Assembly: GCA_004431415.1 (NCBI GenBank)
Contig: QPMI01000411.1
Span: 124,001 to 188,000, forward strand
DNA: 64,000 nucleotides
Direction: 5' to 3'
Source: Cyanophora paradoxa
Lineage: Eukaryota; Glaucocystophyceae; Cyanophorales; Cyanophoraceae
The notes below the pieces were generated by a model. The model did no database searches. It saw only the letters and a program-made list of their open reading frames with translations, and had not been told where the DNA came from. Numbering within the stretch: position 1 is the stretch's first letter; every line of letters starts with the position of its first letter. Below are positions 23,432-32,900 of this stretch, piece by piece. The translations under genes and the position numbers were made by a program.

Positions 23432-24660
23432 CTACTTCGCGGCAGCGGCCGTTGCGGCCGCCGCCGCCGCGTGCTGTTCCCTCGCCATGATTGACGCTGC
23501 GCGCGGTAGTTCGAACGCGAGGCGCGAAGTGAGCGCGGGCGGGGCGCCCCGCACCTCGCCGCGGGACAGCGTGCACTGCGTTCTGCACGGCGCTGCGGGG
23601 CGGGGGCGGGGGTGGTGAGCCCGGCGCGCGCTACGGGCAGCGGAGGCGCGTACGCCATGTCGAGGGGGTTCTGCCCCGGGGCCATCTTGAAGCTCGACCG
23701 CATGTTGTTCGTCACGGCGTTCACGGCCTCCGCCATCTGCCCCGCCGCCCGCGGTTGTCGCCGGAACGCGAGGAACCAGCGACGCCGATGCGGAGGCGGG
23801 AGCGGTAGGGGCGCCGCACCGTCGGGAGGTGCAGGATGCCCGCATGCACCAGCCGCGTCTTGGCGTCCGCTGTGACCTGCGGCCGGTCGGGCGGTCGGCT
23901 GGACGTGCGCGGAGCCCCGCGGGATCCCCCGCTGACCTGGGGCGTGGGCGGGTTCTTGACGCCAATCTGTGCCAGCGTCGGCACGTACTGCGCGGTCTGT
24001 GTCAGGCCTGCCAGGCTGGATCTGAGACGGCGCGGCCCCGACCAGGTCGATCAGCTTCTTCAGGAGCGGGGCGTTCGCGCCGATGACGATGTCGATGAGG
24101 GCGCCTAGCTTGTAGAAGAGGAAGATGGGCTTCGACGTCGTGGGCCGCTCCTGCAGGTCTCGCACCAGCCGGTGCTCCACCTTCCAGTACTTCAGCTTCT
24201 TGTCCGCCTGGTCGAGCTCAAAGTAGACTGGAGCGCAGGGCGTGAGACCGAGAAAATGCGCGCCGCGGTGAGCGGGCAGCGCACTGTACTTGAGATTGCC
24301 CAGAGTCGCCTTGCACGAACCCCATTGCTCGCCGTACGCTTCTATGACTGCAGCGGAGGAGTAAGTAGGCTGGACCCATCGTAAGCGCGGCCAGCAGCCC
24401 CAGCCTAGTGCGGCGTTGCGGTAAGCGGCTGCTGGTATGGTCCGCTAGCTATGCTCAGAGCTAGCAATCGTGCTCCAGCCCCTCTCGCCGACCCTGCTGA
24501 GCCCTCTTTCCGTAGTGGCATACCTTTCAGCATCGGACTGTTGATCTCCTCCTCTGCGCACGGGAGTGAGCCCGCTCGTACAGAGAAGTGTAATTCCGGT
24601 GAGTGGCTTACCAAACTGCTCCACTGTCGTAATCTCATCGACATCGAATTTGGTCGCCAT
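23432..24660 (-). CDS. Thioredoxin-fold protein of the NME8/TXNDC type, degenerate active site
   Basis: Nine phase-consistent exons: 24660-24612, 24553-24524, 24347-24285, 24227-24043, 23987-23937, 23876-23820, 23736-23654, 23592-23555 and 23496-23432 (206 residues). The fold reads MATKFDVDEITTVEQFEEEI, VIEAYGEQWGSCKAT, a central charged helix, SKPIFLFYKLGALIDIV and GANAPLLKKLIDL. The GANAPLL segment is typical of the thioredoxin domains of axonemal NME8 and NME9-like proteins. The usual CGPC motif is reduced to GSC, so only one of the two redox cysteines remains and disulfide exchange is unlikely. A helical tail of about 100 residues ends in an alanine run. It is probably a structural or flagellar protein, but that rests on family resemblance only. 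Confidence 0.85.
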
Positions 24661-24769
24661 ACTCGCTGCTGGCTTTTAGCTGGCCGCTTTTGGTGCTTCG
24701 AAACGCGTACCCTTGTGTCATCCCCCCCCCCAAGCAAGTTTCAACACACCTCTCGCGACAACAGCCAAC
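24661..24769. promoter_or_regulatory. 109-bp divergent promoter, thioredoxin-like / CHCHD gene
   Basis: The two start codons face away from each other across 109 bp. A C10 run is present at about 24723-24732. No other element is recognised. Confidence 0.6.
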
Positions 24770-25683
24770 ATGGGCCGCTCGGGTCGCACTGGTGAGCGCA
24801 TAGAGTCGAATCGTGCAGCCCGGAGGAGCCCCCCGCTCGACCGATTATTCTAGAAGCAGCCCTTCGCCCGCCGACTCCCCGCTCCTCCCGACGACGCCTC
24901 GCTGACTTCGCCTTTCTTTTTCATGCATGTTGCAGGTGCTGGCAAGCCCACCGGTGCTTCCCTTCCCGCATAATTACACCAGTTCGCCGCCTCTCATACG
25001 GCTGCGCAGTCTCGTCTTCCATGCGCGCCCCGTCTCCGACGGCACCGAAGGCGGCGGCTCCGTCGTCGTCCGGCTCGGGGGTGTTCGGGCCCACGCGCGC
25101 GGCCGCCTCGCCGTCGACTGCCACTGCCACCGCCACAGCTGCTCGCCCCGGTGCGATTCTCTTCTCCTTCCGGCTTTACTGGGTCATCTAAGACGACAAA
25201 CTCGGGCGGATATGGTCCCAGGATTGGGTGCCCAGTCCTCGTGCTGACGTTTGCTCGCAGCTCCGGCCGCATCCGCGCCCGTCCCCGCTCCCGCGGCGCA
25301 CCACGCCCCGACTCCGGCTCCGGCCGCGGCGGCGCACGGACCCGCCCCGGTCGTCGTCCAGCAGGGCCCGGGCATCCTCGCCTCGGTGCGTCCTAGCAGC
25401 GCCATGCGCCTGCCTGCTTCGTGTGAGCCTCTTACACTGAGTACTCATTTTTGTATGCATGCAGATCGCTTCGACTGCGGCTGGCTCGGCGATGGGCCAC
25501 GTTGTCGGCCGCGGCATCTCTGAGATGATCTTCGGCGGCAGGAGCGAGGCCCCGGCTGAGGTGCGCTTTCTTTTTCTTTTAGCTCTTTCATGCGTTCAAC
25601 ATCGCGCCACATTAGCCCTCGGTCGACCGCCTTTCTTTCTCGAACATTCTGACCCGCGACGCGCATCGCGCAGGCGCCCGCCC

Positions 25684-25714
<31 letters not shown>

Positions 25715-25903
25715 CCAGGGCGCTTTCTGCATGTCTGAGGACAAGGAGTTCAAGAGCTGCCTGGAGCAGAACGGCGCGGACAATCTCGCGGCGTGCCAGT
25801 TCTACTACCAGATGCTCATGCAGTGCCGCAACGGGGTCCGCGCCTGTGCCCGCGCCCTCCCGCACCTTCTCTCATTCGCACTTCGCAGGTCATGAAGCAG
25901 TAA
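24770..25903 (+). CDS. CHCHD2-like: CHCHD2/CHCHD10-like twin-CX9C mitochondrial protein
   Basis: Seven phase-consistent exons: 24770-24791, 24936-24953, 25010-25150, 25261-25385, 25465-25560, 25674-25835 and 25889-25903 (192 residues). The N-terminal part is rich in Ala, Pro, Ser and basic residues (MGRSGRTGAGKPT), as in CHCHD2/10. A hydrophobic glycine-containing helix follows (GILASIASTAAGSAMGHVVG). The CHCH domain at the end has two CX9C motifs: C-MSEDKEFKS-C and C-QFYYQMLMQ-C. These form two intramolecular disulfides after MIA40-dependent import into the intermembrane space. Family members act at the inner membrane and cristae, and in some species in stress transcription. An alanine run precedes the CHCH domain. 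The start ATG fits because the first exon is only 22 nt and joins in frame. Confidence 0.92.
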
Positions 25904-26748
25904 GAGAAAGAAGGCTCCGTCGGGCCCGACAGACGCCCCCCGCTTGCTCCGCGTCGCGCGGCGTTGTATTCTAGGAATGTGAAAACAACCAGTAGTGTCC
26001 GCTTCCTCGAACCTGCGCTGGCCTGCAGGAACCCCCCACCCGTCACTGCCCCCTAAATCACTGCAGCTGTAGCCTAGCAGTCGCACGCCGAAGAACGATA
26101 GAATTCATGACAAGAGCCCGATACGAGCTAGCTATATACTATGATATAGCAATGTTTTGACGGTCTGTAGCTGCTGACAGCCTGCTGTTGTGCGCCCTCG
26201 CGCCGCAGCGATCGAAGCTTGCATTTGCAATTGGGGCCCGGGGCCTCATGATCATGATCAGCTGCCAGGCTGCAGCGGCCTCTCAAATTAAATTTCATGA
26301 AAGTTGATGAAACCCACTGGGCCAGCTGCAGCTGCATGCGCAGTCGATCGCGAGTCCGATCGAAACGGTCGGGCCTGGGCTAGTGCACTATATTAAGACG
26401 TTTGGCTGAAGTTCTAGTTGATTCAATTCATTGATCATGACAAGAATTATTAACAGAGGCACGTAGCGACGCCGCGAAAAATGCGGGACTTTTCGCAATC
26501 TATGGCTAATCAGATGCACTGAGCAAGGAGATCGAATATGGCGGATGCAGGGGACAGCATCCCCGCGGAAAAGGGTCCGCTGAAACGCACTGTATAGAAA
26601 GAATACATCCAAGTCAGATGCCGACTGCCTTGGGGCCCGGGAATGCCCCTGGAGGCGACACGACGCGCCTCAGTCACTAGGGCGGAGGAGGAATCTACGG
26701 TTTGCAGAAGAGGCCATTGAAAACCAATCGAAGCTCAGACTACTGTGT
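25904..26748. other. Intergenic region, palindrome-rich
   Basis: No coding sequence is supported. GATCATGATCA, GCAGCTGCAGC and TGCATGCGCAG words cluster at about 26240-26345, as in other gene-free stretches. It separates two genes that point towards each other. Confidence 0.6.
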
Positions 26749-27855
26749 TCACGGTGCGCGGAAGCCTGTGCCCGCGCCGCTATCCATGGGCCAGAACGAG
26801 GCGAAGGGAGCGGCCGGCGGGGCGGCCTGGGAGGGGAAGGCGGAGGGGGAGAGTGGAACGGGGGCGGGCTGAGGGTCGGCGGGGAGCCAGGCGCGGGGCT
26901 GGGAGCGGGGCATCCACTCCAGCAGCGGGGGGGGCTTCGGCGGCTCCTCATCGTCCTGCATGGCGCTCGCTGTGTCCGCCTCGCCCATCCCAGCGTCCTC
27001 CTGCGCGCGCGGCCCGCCCCGCGTGAGCCGGCGCCCGCGCCCCCCCGCTCACATTTCCATGGGGCTCACGTCGTCGCGGATCTCCTCGATGCGCGGGCGG
27101 GAGCTCGAGCCGCCCTGCAGCTCCTCGCGCAGCCTCGCCTGCTGGTCCATAATTATCTTCCGGATGAACTCGCTAGAATCCACGTCCACCCTGCTGATGT
27201 CGATGTCGAAGCCGGCGGCTTGCAGCGCGCGCGGAATCGACTCCTTGAGACGCTCGAAGATGTTCGCGTTGGGCCTGTAGAGGACTAGAGCGCGGCTGTT
27301 GTCGTCCGGCGGCTCCACGACGACAGGAGACGACGGCGGTGCGGGCGCGGCCGGGGTCATCTCGCTGTCCTGCAGCTGGGTGAGGCCGTTGCGCCCAAAA
27401 AGATCGCGCGCAACGGCGTCCGACGACTCCCCGCTGCGGGGGAAGCGTGCGGGGTCAGACGTGAAGGTTCCAGAGGAGTCGGGATGCGGGTGCGCGTACA
27501 ACGCTGGACGGTCGAATCCGCCGCTGTTGCGCTTCACGCCAGGCATGGAAGTGGAAGTAGAGGCGATGGGGGACGATGCCTCAACGAAGACGGGTGGGGC
27601 GTGCGAGGTGGGGCTCTGCAAGGACAACGATCCCAGTTCGCGCGCTATTGCCTCGCTGAGCGCGCGCTTTGCCCTTGGATCGAGGTCCTCCAGATCGAGG
27701 GCGCTCGCGCGACGCTTGCCCCGAGACGGCACCTCCCGCGCCGCGCCCTCGCGCATCCCAGCGAGGAACCCCTGCTGGGGCGCGTGTTGGAACGGCTGTT
27801 GGAACGGCTGCTGGAAAGGCGGCATCTGCGGCCACTGCACGACGACAGGCGACAT
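26749..27855 (-). CDS. Disordered, probably nuclear protein of unknown family
   Basis: Two exons: 27855-27070 and 27000-26749, joined in phase through an intron with donor GTGAGCC (345 residues). The first exon stays open upstream to a GTG at 27915, so the first in-frame ATG, 27855, is used. The protein begins with Gln/Pro/Phe repeats (PFQQPFQQPFQHAPQQ). A basic cluster (SRGKRRASALDLEDLDPRAKRAL) looks like a bipartite nuclear signal. A Ser/Thr-rich middle leads to a short ordered part (SRALVLYRPNANIFERL, then DIDISRVDVDSSEFIRKII), and the C-terminus is Pro-rich with aromatic residues (LLEWMPRSQPRAWLP). It may be a transcription or RNA regulator, but no known domain is visible. Confidence 0.7.
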
Positions 27856-27888
27856 CCGGCGCGCTCGTTGATGGACCGTGCCCGACGA

Positions 27889-27926
27889 GGGCTTGTTGGG
27901 ACCGCTCGACGCCACCGTGCGGTTGA
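27889..27926. repeat. Dispersed repeat copy B (about 38 bp)
   Basis: A near match to 8583-8620, differing at a few positions (for example ACCGCTCG for ACCACTCG). It lies just upstream of the disordered-protein start, so it may be 5' leader or promoter sequence. Confidence 0.6.
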
Positions 27927-28234
27927 CCCGCGACGGGCCTCAAATGCGAGCGCAAACTGAGCGCGGGTTTGTGTGCGTCGTGCTTGTTCTAGAAAGTGCC
28001 AGAACTCAAACACAAGAGGGAGGTACCCCATCACAAGATCACCCCCCTTCCGTCGCTTCAACTTTCGCGCGGCAGCGCGTGCAAGCTCTCACCCGCTCCG
28101 CGAAGAGTTACGGCGATGGTGCAGCTAGCGCTGGTATCGATGTCCGACGGCACGTCCCGCTTCAAGAGCGAGCCCATCAAGAGGCTTCAGCCTCTCGCGC
28201 ACGAGCACCAGAGAAAACGAAGCAGCGACGGGCG
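27927..28234. other. Intergenic region
   Basis: Upstream region of the disordered-protein gene. Open frames on the plus strand near 27996-28343 are basic and unsupported by splice signals. Nothing else is recognised. Confidence 0.4.
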
Positions 28235-28561
28235 ATGGGTGGGCTCTGCTGCAAAGTCCCGCCCGAAACGGCGAGCTCGGCGAAGCAGGAGGTCGTCAAG
28301 GCACACGCGAAGCCGGGCACGGATGAAGAGGAGGGGCGAATAAACTTGTACACTCAAGCTTCGGTGGGTTCGGGCCGCTGTGGCAAGTCGGCGGGCGAGG
28401 CCAAGTTGGAGGCCAATATACCACTTGTATATCGTAGAAATACCAACACTGAATTACGTAAGAGATTACACCCCACCATACACACAACCATAACTATTCA
28501 GCTGCAACCCCAGCGCGCTGATAGCACGGGCACGCTAGCTGCGGACTACGCAGGAGCTTAG
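28235..28561 (+). CDS. Possible small protein with N-terminal acylation-type motif
   Basis: A 108-codon open frame starts MGGLCCKVPPETAS and continues with a Lys/Glu-rich stretch (KQEVVKAHAKPGTDEEEG). The Gly2 plus Cys5/Cys6 start is the pattern used for N-myristoylation followed by palmitoylation, which would anchor a small protein to membranes. The second half, after about residue 45, looks random and lies in less GC-rich sequence, so the true gene may be shorter, spliced, or absent. No homologue is recognised. Confidence 0.25.
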   Translation: MGGLCCKVPPETASSAKQEVVKAHAKPGTDEEEGRINLYTQASVGSGRCGKSAGEAKLEANIPLVYRRNTNTELRKRLHPTIHTTITIQLQPQRADSTGTLAADYAGA

Positions 28562-29008
28562 CTGCGTCCGTGCCACCTACGGGGGCGACAAGCCTGCGGG
28601 CAACGCAGGCAGGGCCCGCTGAAGGGGGGTACGCGGTCCCCCTATCCTGCCTAAACTACGACGACGAGGCCGGCGTAGCGAGCTGCCCACGAGCAGCGAT
28701 CGACGCGGCCTGCGCCGCAGCTTGGGGGGCCGGGGCCGCCCCGGGGGCGGCCCGCAGCGGGCCGGAGCCGGCCAGCAGAAGGGGCTTGAGGCGGAGCCCC
28801 GCGTCCACGCCCGAGAGGAACCGCAGGAGGATGTTCCTGCGATTACAGACGGTCAGGTTGTGATTACGAGACATCGATCGCGATTAGATTTCAATGGGTT
28901 AAGATTAGGATATAAACTTAATGTTTACTAACGGCGGTCATAGATTTACGCCCGCAATCTCCCCCTCCAGGTCTCCCCCCCCCCCCGGCGCCCCTGACGC
29001 CGCGGCAG
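28562..29008. other. Intergenic region
   Basis: No gene is supported. An inverted GC-rich element lies at about 28720-28770 (GGGGCCGGGGCC / GGGCGGCCCGC). A drop to AT-rich sequence at 28855-28930 precedes the RecQ-like exon. Confidence 0.45.
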
Positions 29009-29217
29009 CCGTGCGGACCGGGAAGTGGCGTAAGAGCGCCAAGGTCGACCTGGTGTACGTCACGCCGGAGAAGCTGGCGCCGAAGCGGGGCGAGGCGGAG
29101 TCGAGCTTCGTGAAGAACCTCAAGGAGGCGCACCGCAGCGGGCTCGTCAACGGAATCGTCGTGGACGAGTGCCACTGCGTCATCGAGTGGGGGAGCACCT
29201 TCCGCCCGGCCTACGAG
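29009..29217 (+). pseudogene. Isolated RecQ-family helicase exon
   Basis: One exon with a good acceptor (CTGAC branch then CGGCAG at 29003-29008) and donor (GAG then GTGCGCC). It encodes VDLVYVTPEKLAP, a short charged linker, then GLVNGIVVDECHCVIEWG and FRPAYE. This is motif Ib to motif II (DExH, here DECH) of a RecQ helicase. No exon for motif I (Walker A) is found upstream and none for motifs III-VI downstream; the sequence soon becomes non-coding and the opposite-strand BRCT fragment begins. It is most likely a relic or a misplaced copy of a larger gene. The domain call is firm; the functional state is an inference. Confidence 0.7.
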
Positions 29218-29477
29218 GTGCGCCGCGGGCGCCAGCTTCTCCGGCGCGGCGCCCCCTTCTCCTCGGAACCAAACCGGAACCAACCAGCTCGCAAGGGGGG
29301 CGCAAGGGGGGGCAAGGTTCGGGCTTAGTAGGGGGTCGGTCTCTTCTAAAGGGGAGGATAGCTTCTGTTGATTTTCGATATGCACAAAAAGGCGATATGC
29401 ACAAGGTCTGCAGGCTATATGCCGCGGTATGTACAGTGGGGCCCGGGGCCGCCGGGGGCGTCGAAGGTTGAGCTGGC
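29218..29477. other. Short non-coding interval
   Basis: It contains two GCAAGGGGGGG-type repeats near 29292-29315 and a short CGATATGCACAA repeat near 29367-29403. Nothing else is recognised. Confidence 0.4.
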
Positions 29478-29882
29478 CTAGGCCGGGGGGAGGGCGGGGG
29501 AGGCGGCGGGCTCCGGGAGGCCGACCGCGTAGGAGCCGAGGCGGGCGTCGGGGCGCGCCTCATCTTCGAGCTCCTTGTCAGCCGCGTCGGCGCTCTCGTG
29601 CACGTACTCCGGGCGCAGCACGGGAGGCACGCGGGCCGCCCCGCCCTGCAGCAGCGCCCGCCGCTCCTCGGCCAGCCCCGCCAGCACCTCCGCCGCCCCG
29701 CGCTCGTCCTGCGTGTGCCCCCCGGGGCGCCCCTTGGCGCGGGCGGCGGTCGGAGGGGCGCGCGGGGTTCGGCGCACGGGGTCGACGACGATGTGGGTGA
29801 CGGCTGGGCAGAGGCGCGGCGCGACGCGCGCGCCCCGCGCCAGCGCCACCACCTTCGTCAGCCGCACCTGCGAGCCCCGCAC
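29478..29882 (-). CDS. Partial BRCT-domain protein (3' part of a gene, or relic)
   Basis: Minus-strand coding sequence ends at a TAG at 29478. It reads GSQVRLTKVVALARGARV, CPAVTHIVV, then, probably after a short intron (donor GTGCGCC near 29780), a helical stretch and LLQGGAARVPPVLRPEYVHES. This is the order of a BRCT repeat: first strand and helix, the VTHIVV strand, and the C-terminal W-like helix region, here with Y in place of W. No ATG is present at the left end of the frame, so an upstream exon is missing or lost under the start of the NACHT gene. BRCT domains bind phosphopeptides or DNA ends. Its neighbour is a RecQ exon, so both could be DNA-repair remnants. Confidence 0.5.
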   Translation of the reverse strand: MRGSQVRLTKVVALARGARVAPRLCPAVTHIVVDPVRRTPRAPPTAARAKGRPGGHTQDERGAAEVLAGLAEERRALLQGGAARVPPVLRPEYVHESADAADKELEDEARPDARLGSYAVGLPEPAASPALPPA

Positions 29883-29931
29883 GCCCTCCCTGCCGCCACT
29901 ACGAGTGAGAGAGGCCGGATCCGCTGGGCGT

Positions 29932-32900
29932 GGTCCAGCTGCAACCCCAGCGCGAGCTCAAGCTCAGCGCGAGCCGCGTGCCGTCTGCAGCTGCGGATTC
30001 GCGTCCGTCAGCGGCAGCGGCAGTGCATGCGACCGGCCAAGCGCTGCCTGCTCCGGATCCGCGAGTTCCCGAGTTCAAGAAGTTCGCTCCTTCGATAGAC
30101 CCCGAGCTGCGGTCAGCACATGAGCGGGCGCTGCAGCAGCAGCAGCAGCATGACAGCGCTGGAATTCGAACGTGCGCCGAGGCCGCCGTGAATCTTAAAC
30201 TGGCGAGCGAGGAGGCGAGCGCCGCCCTGCGGCAGTTGGTCGAGGAGGGTGCGCGCACAAATCGTTCTGTGTCTGCCTCCGGATCCAGGTCGACACCTTA
30301 CTCCTCGGCAGTTCTGCGCCAGTTCAGCAGGACTGCGGAACAGCCGTCCGCAGCAGCGATGGCCGATGTTGCGCGCCTGGTGGCCTGCGGGGACGCCGGA
30401 ATCGCTCGGAAGGTGAGCTGTTCTTGCGAGGGGCCACTAGCTTGTCGACGCTGACGGGGCGCAGGTGGTTTCGCAGCTGCTGGGGCGCGTCAGGAGGCCC
30501 GAGCAAGGCCTGGTGGACCTCGGGGCGGTCCGTGCCGTGGAGCTGGCCTTGGAGCTGCTCTCCGAGGGAACGGCGGAGTGCATGGACGCGAACGACTGGC
30601 TCCGCGTCCTCCTGCACTGCTGCGACCTCGTGCGCCGTCTGCCGGCCGCCCTGCCGCTTTCCTCCCGCTGACCGCGTTGCAGCTGACGCCGGCCGGCTCG
30701 AGCGACCCCACCGCTGTCGTGCGGCCGACCGAGCCCAGCTCCCTCGACTACATACGCACCGCGGCCGCCGCCCTCAGCTCGGCGGAGCTCTGCGGTGCGC
30801 CGCTGCTTATCATTTACCTGTTCTTGCGCACGGAGCGATCCCCGTCTGCAGGGGCCGGCCCTCTGTCCGGGGAGGTCGTGACCCGCCTCCAGTCGAAGAT
30901 CTCGGCGTTCGCGGAAGAGGCGGCGAGGGCGCCCGCCGGGGCCTGGGCCGCCGAGGCGCACGCCCGGGCCGCGGAGCAGGCCCTGCTACGCCTGCAGGAG
31001 AGCCCGCAGTCGGGCCCGCGCGCCGCCAAAATCCTGCGCAAGACGCGATCCCTAGTGGAGGCGTTCAAGGGGGTGGCGAAGCTGGGGCGGATGGCGGCGG
31101 ACGCGGCGCTGAGCTTCGGCGTAACGACCCTCATCGACGTCTTCTTCTCCTCCGAGAAGCCCTGGGACATCGCGCGGGACGGTGCGCTCGGGTCCCGTCG
31201 CGCTCTGCGAGACTATCAAATTCATGCGGCGCAGTGGTTCTCGAGCTGCGCGACTTCTTCAGCCGCGAGAAGGTCGGGAGGGTCGAGGAGTGGTGAGCGG
31301 TACTGAGTAATCCTTCGGATCTCCGCTCGCCGAGTCGCGGTCGCCGGCAGGTTCGAGACGGCGCGGATGCTGCAGCTGCTGCTCCGCTCGGGGCGGGGCG
31401 AAGTCTTCGCGCGGCTGATGGAGTCCAGCTTCCGCGATGAGACGCTGCTTCAGCAGGCCTTGCGCCAGCCGCAGCTCGCCCGCCTCGTCGCCCTCGCCCT
31501 TGCCGAGTCCGCCCTCGCCGAGCCCGAGGCCGGCCCCGCCGCCTTCCAGTGGATCGGCCGCCTCGGCGCCGCCCTCGGCCCCGGCCCCGGCCCAGCGGCC
31601 GCCCTTCTCGAGTCGCTCGCGCTCGAAGCTTCGAAGCGCCGGCTCGACACGGTGGCGGCTGCCGCGCGGGCTCAGCTGGGCGCGAGCCGGCCTTCCGCGG
31701 TCGATGCACCGAGCGTGGTCCGCCGCTCGCAATCGCTTGTCTCCTTAATTTTCAAATCGTTTGACCTCTGCCACAGGTCCGGATCCGCCGGCCGCTCCCC
31801 AGCGAGGGGCCCGACTCCGGCGCGAAGTGTCTCGTTCAGATGGCCAGGGCGGCGCTCGAGGGGGGCGAAACCGACTCGCTGAAAACGGTGCGGCCGCGCC
31901 TGCCTGTCTCCTGCATAAGCGCGTCCCCTCTCATCCCGGCCGACACTGGCGTCCCTTCTCCAGTACGCGCGGAGGGCGCTGGAGCTGTCCAGGAAGAAGC
32001 TCGCGCTAAACTTCGTCAGGCCCAAGGTCGAGAAGGCGCGCCGAGCTCTCGCCGGGCTCCGACCTCCTGGCCTGAACCGCCGGGGCTCGCAGGAGGACCC
32101 GGCGCACAGGGGCCGCGCCCTCGTCGTGGACCTGCAGGCCGAGGTCGAGGAGTTCCTCCTGCGCGCCGCCTCCGACTCCTCGCGCCCCGCCGACCAGTTC
32201 CTCCTCCTCGTCACCGGTCCCGCGCTCCCATCCCCGGTGGCTAAGCGTTGCGCCGTTAAGCGTTGAACCCCGGCGCAGGCGACGCGGGGGCCTCGAAGTC
32301 GTCGTTCCTGAACGTGCTGCACGCCTCGTGCCTGGAGAATGTGCTCGCCAGCAGGCCGGGGCCCGTCACCGTGAGGCTCGACCTGGGGAAGTACGATCGG
32401 CGGACCCTCCTGGCCCGTGACTGCACCAAGACCCTCAAGGAGATCGCGAGGGACTGCGTGGGGGTCGAGCTGGAGCGGATACAGCGGCCCCTCGTCCTCC
32501 TCCTGGACGGGTACGACGAGACGGGCCTGACGGACAACGTCTGGGAGCGCAGCGGCGCCAGCGAGTGGGCCCGCGGCGCGGTCGTGACGTGCCGCTCGGA
32601 GTACCTCGCCCGGGCCGCCCCGAACAAGAGCTACAAGGTCGCCCTCGTCCGGCTGGCTCCAGCGCCCCGCCCTCCCCGCGCTGACCCCGCTCGCAGAGTT
32701 GGTTCAAGGCGGAAGACGAGAGCCCCCAGCTGCAGTTCCTCGAGTACCGCATGAAGCCTTTCGACGACGCGCAGGTGCCGTGCTCTGTCTGCCGTCGGCC
32801 ACGTAGCTCTTCTTCCTCCCTCGCTCACGCGTGCGCGTGCCGGCAGGTCGGCGAGTACATCGGGCAGTACGTGAAGTCGAGCGGGGCGCGCGGGGATGCG

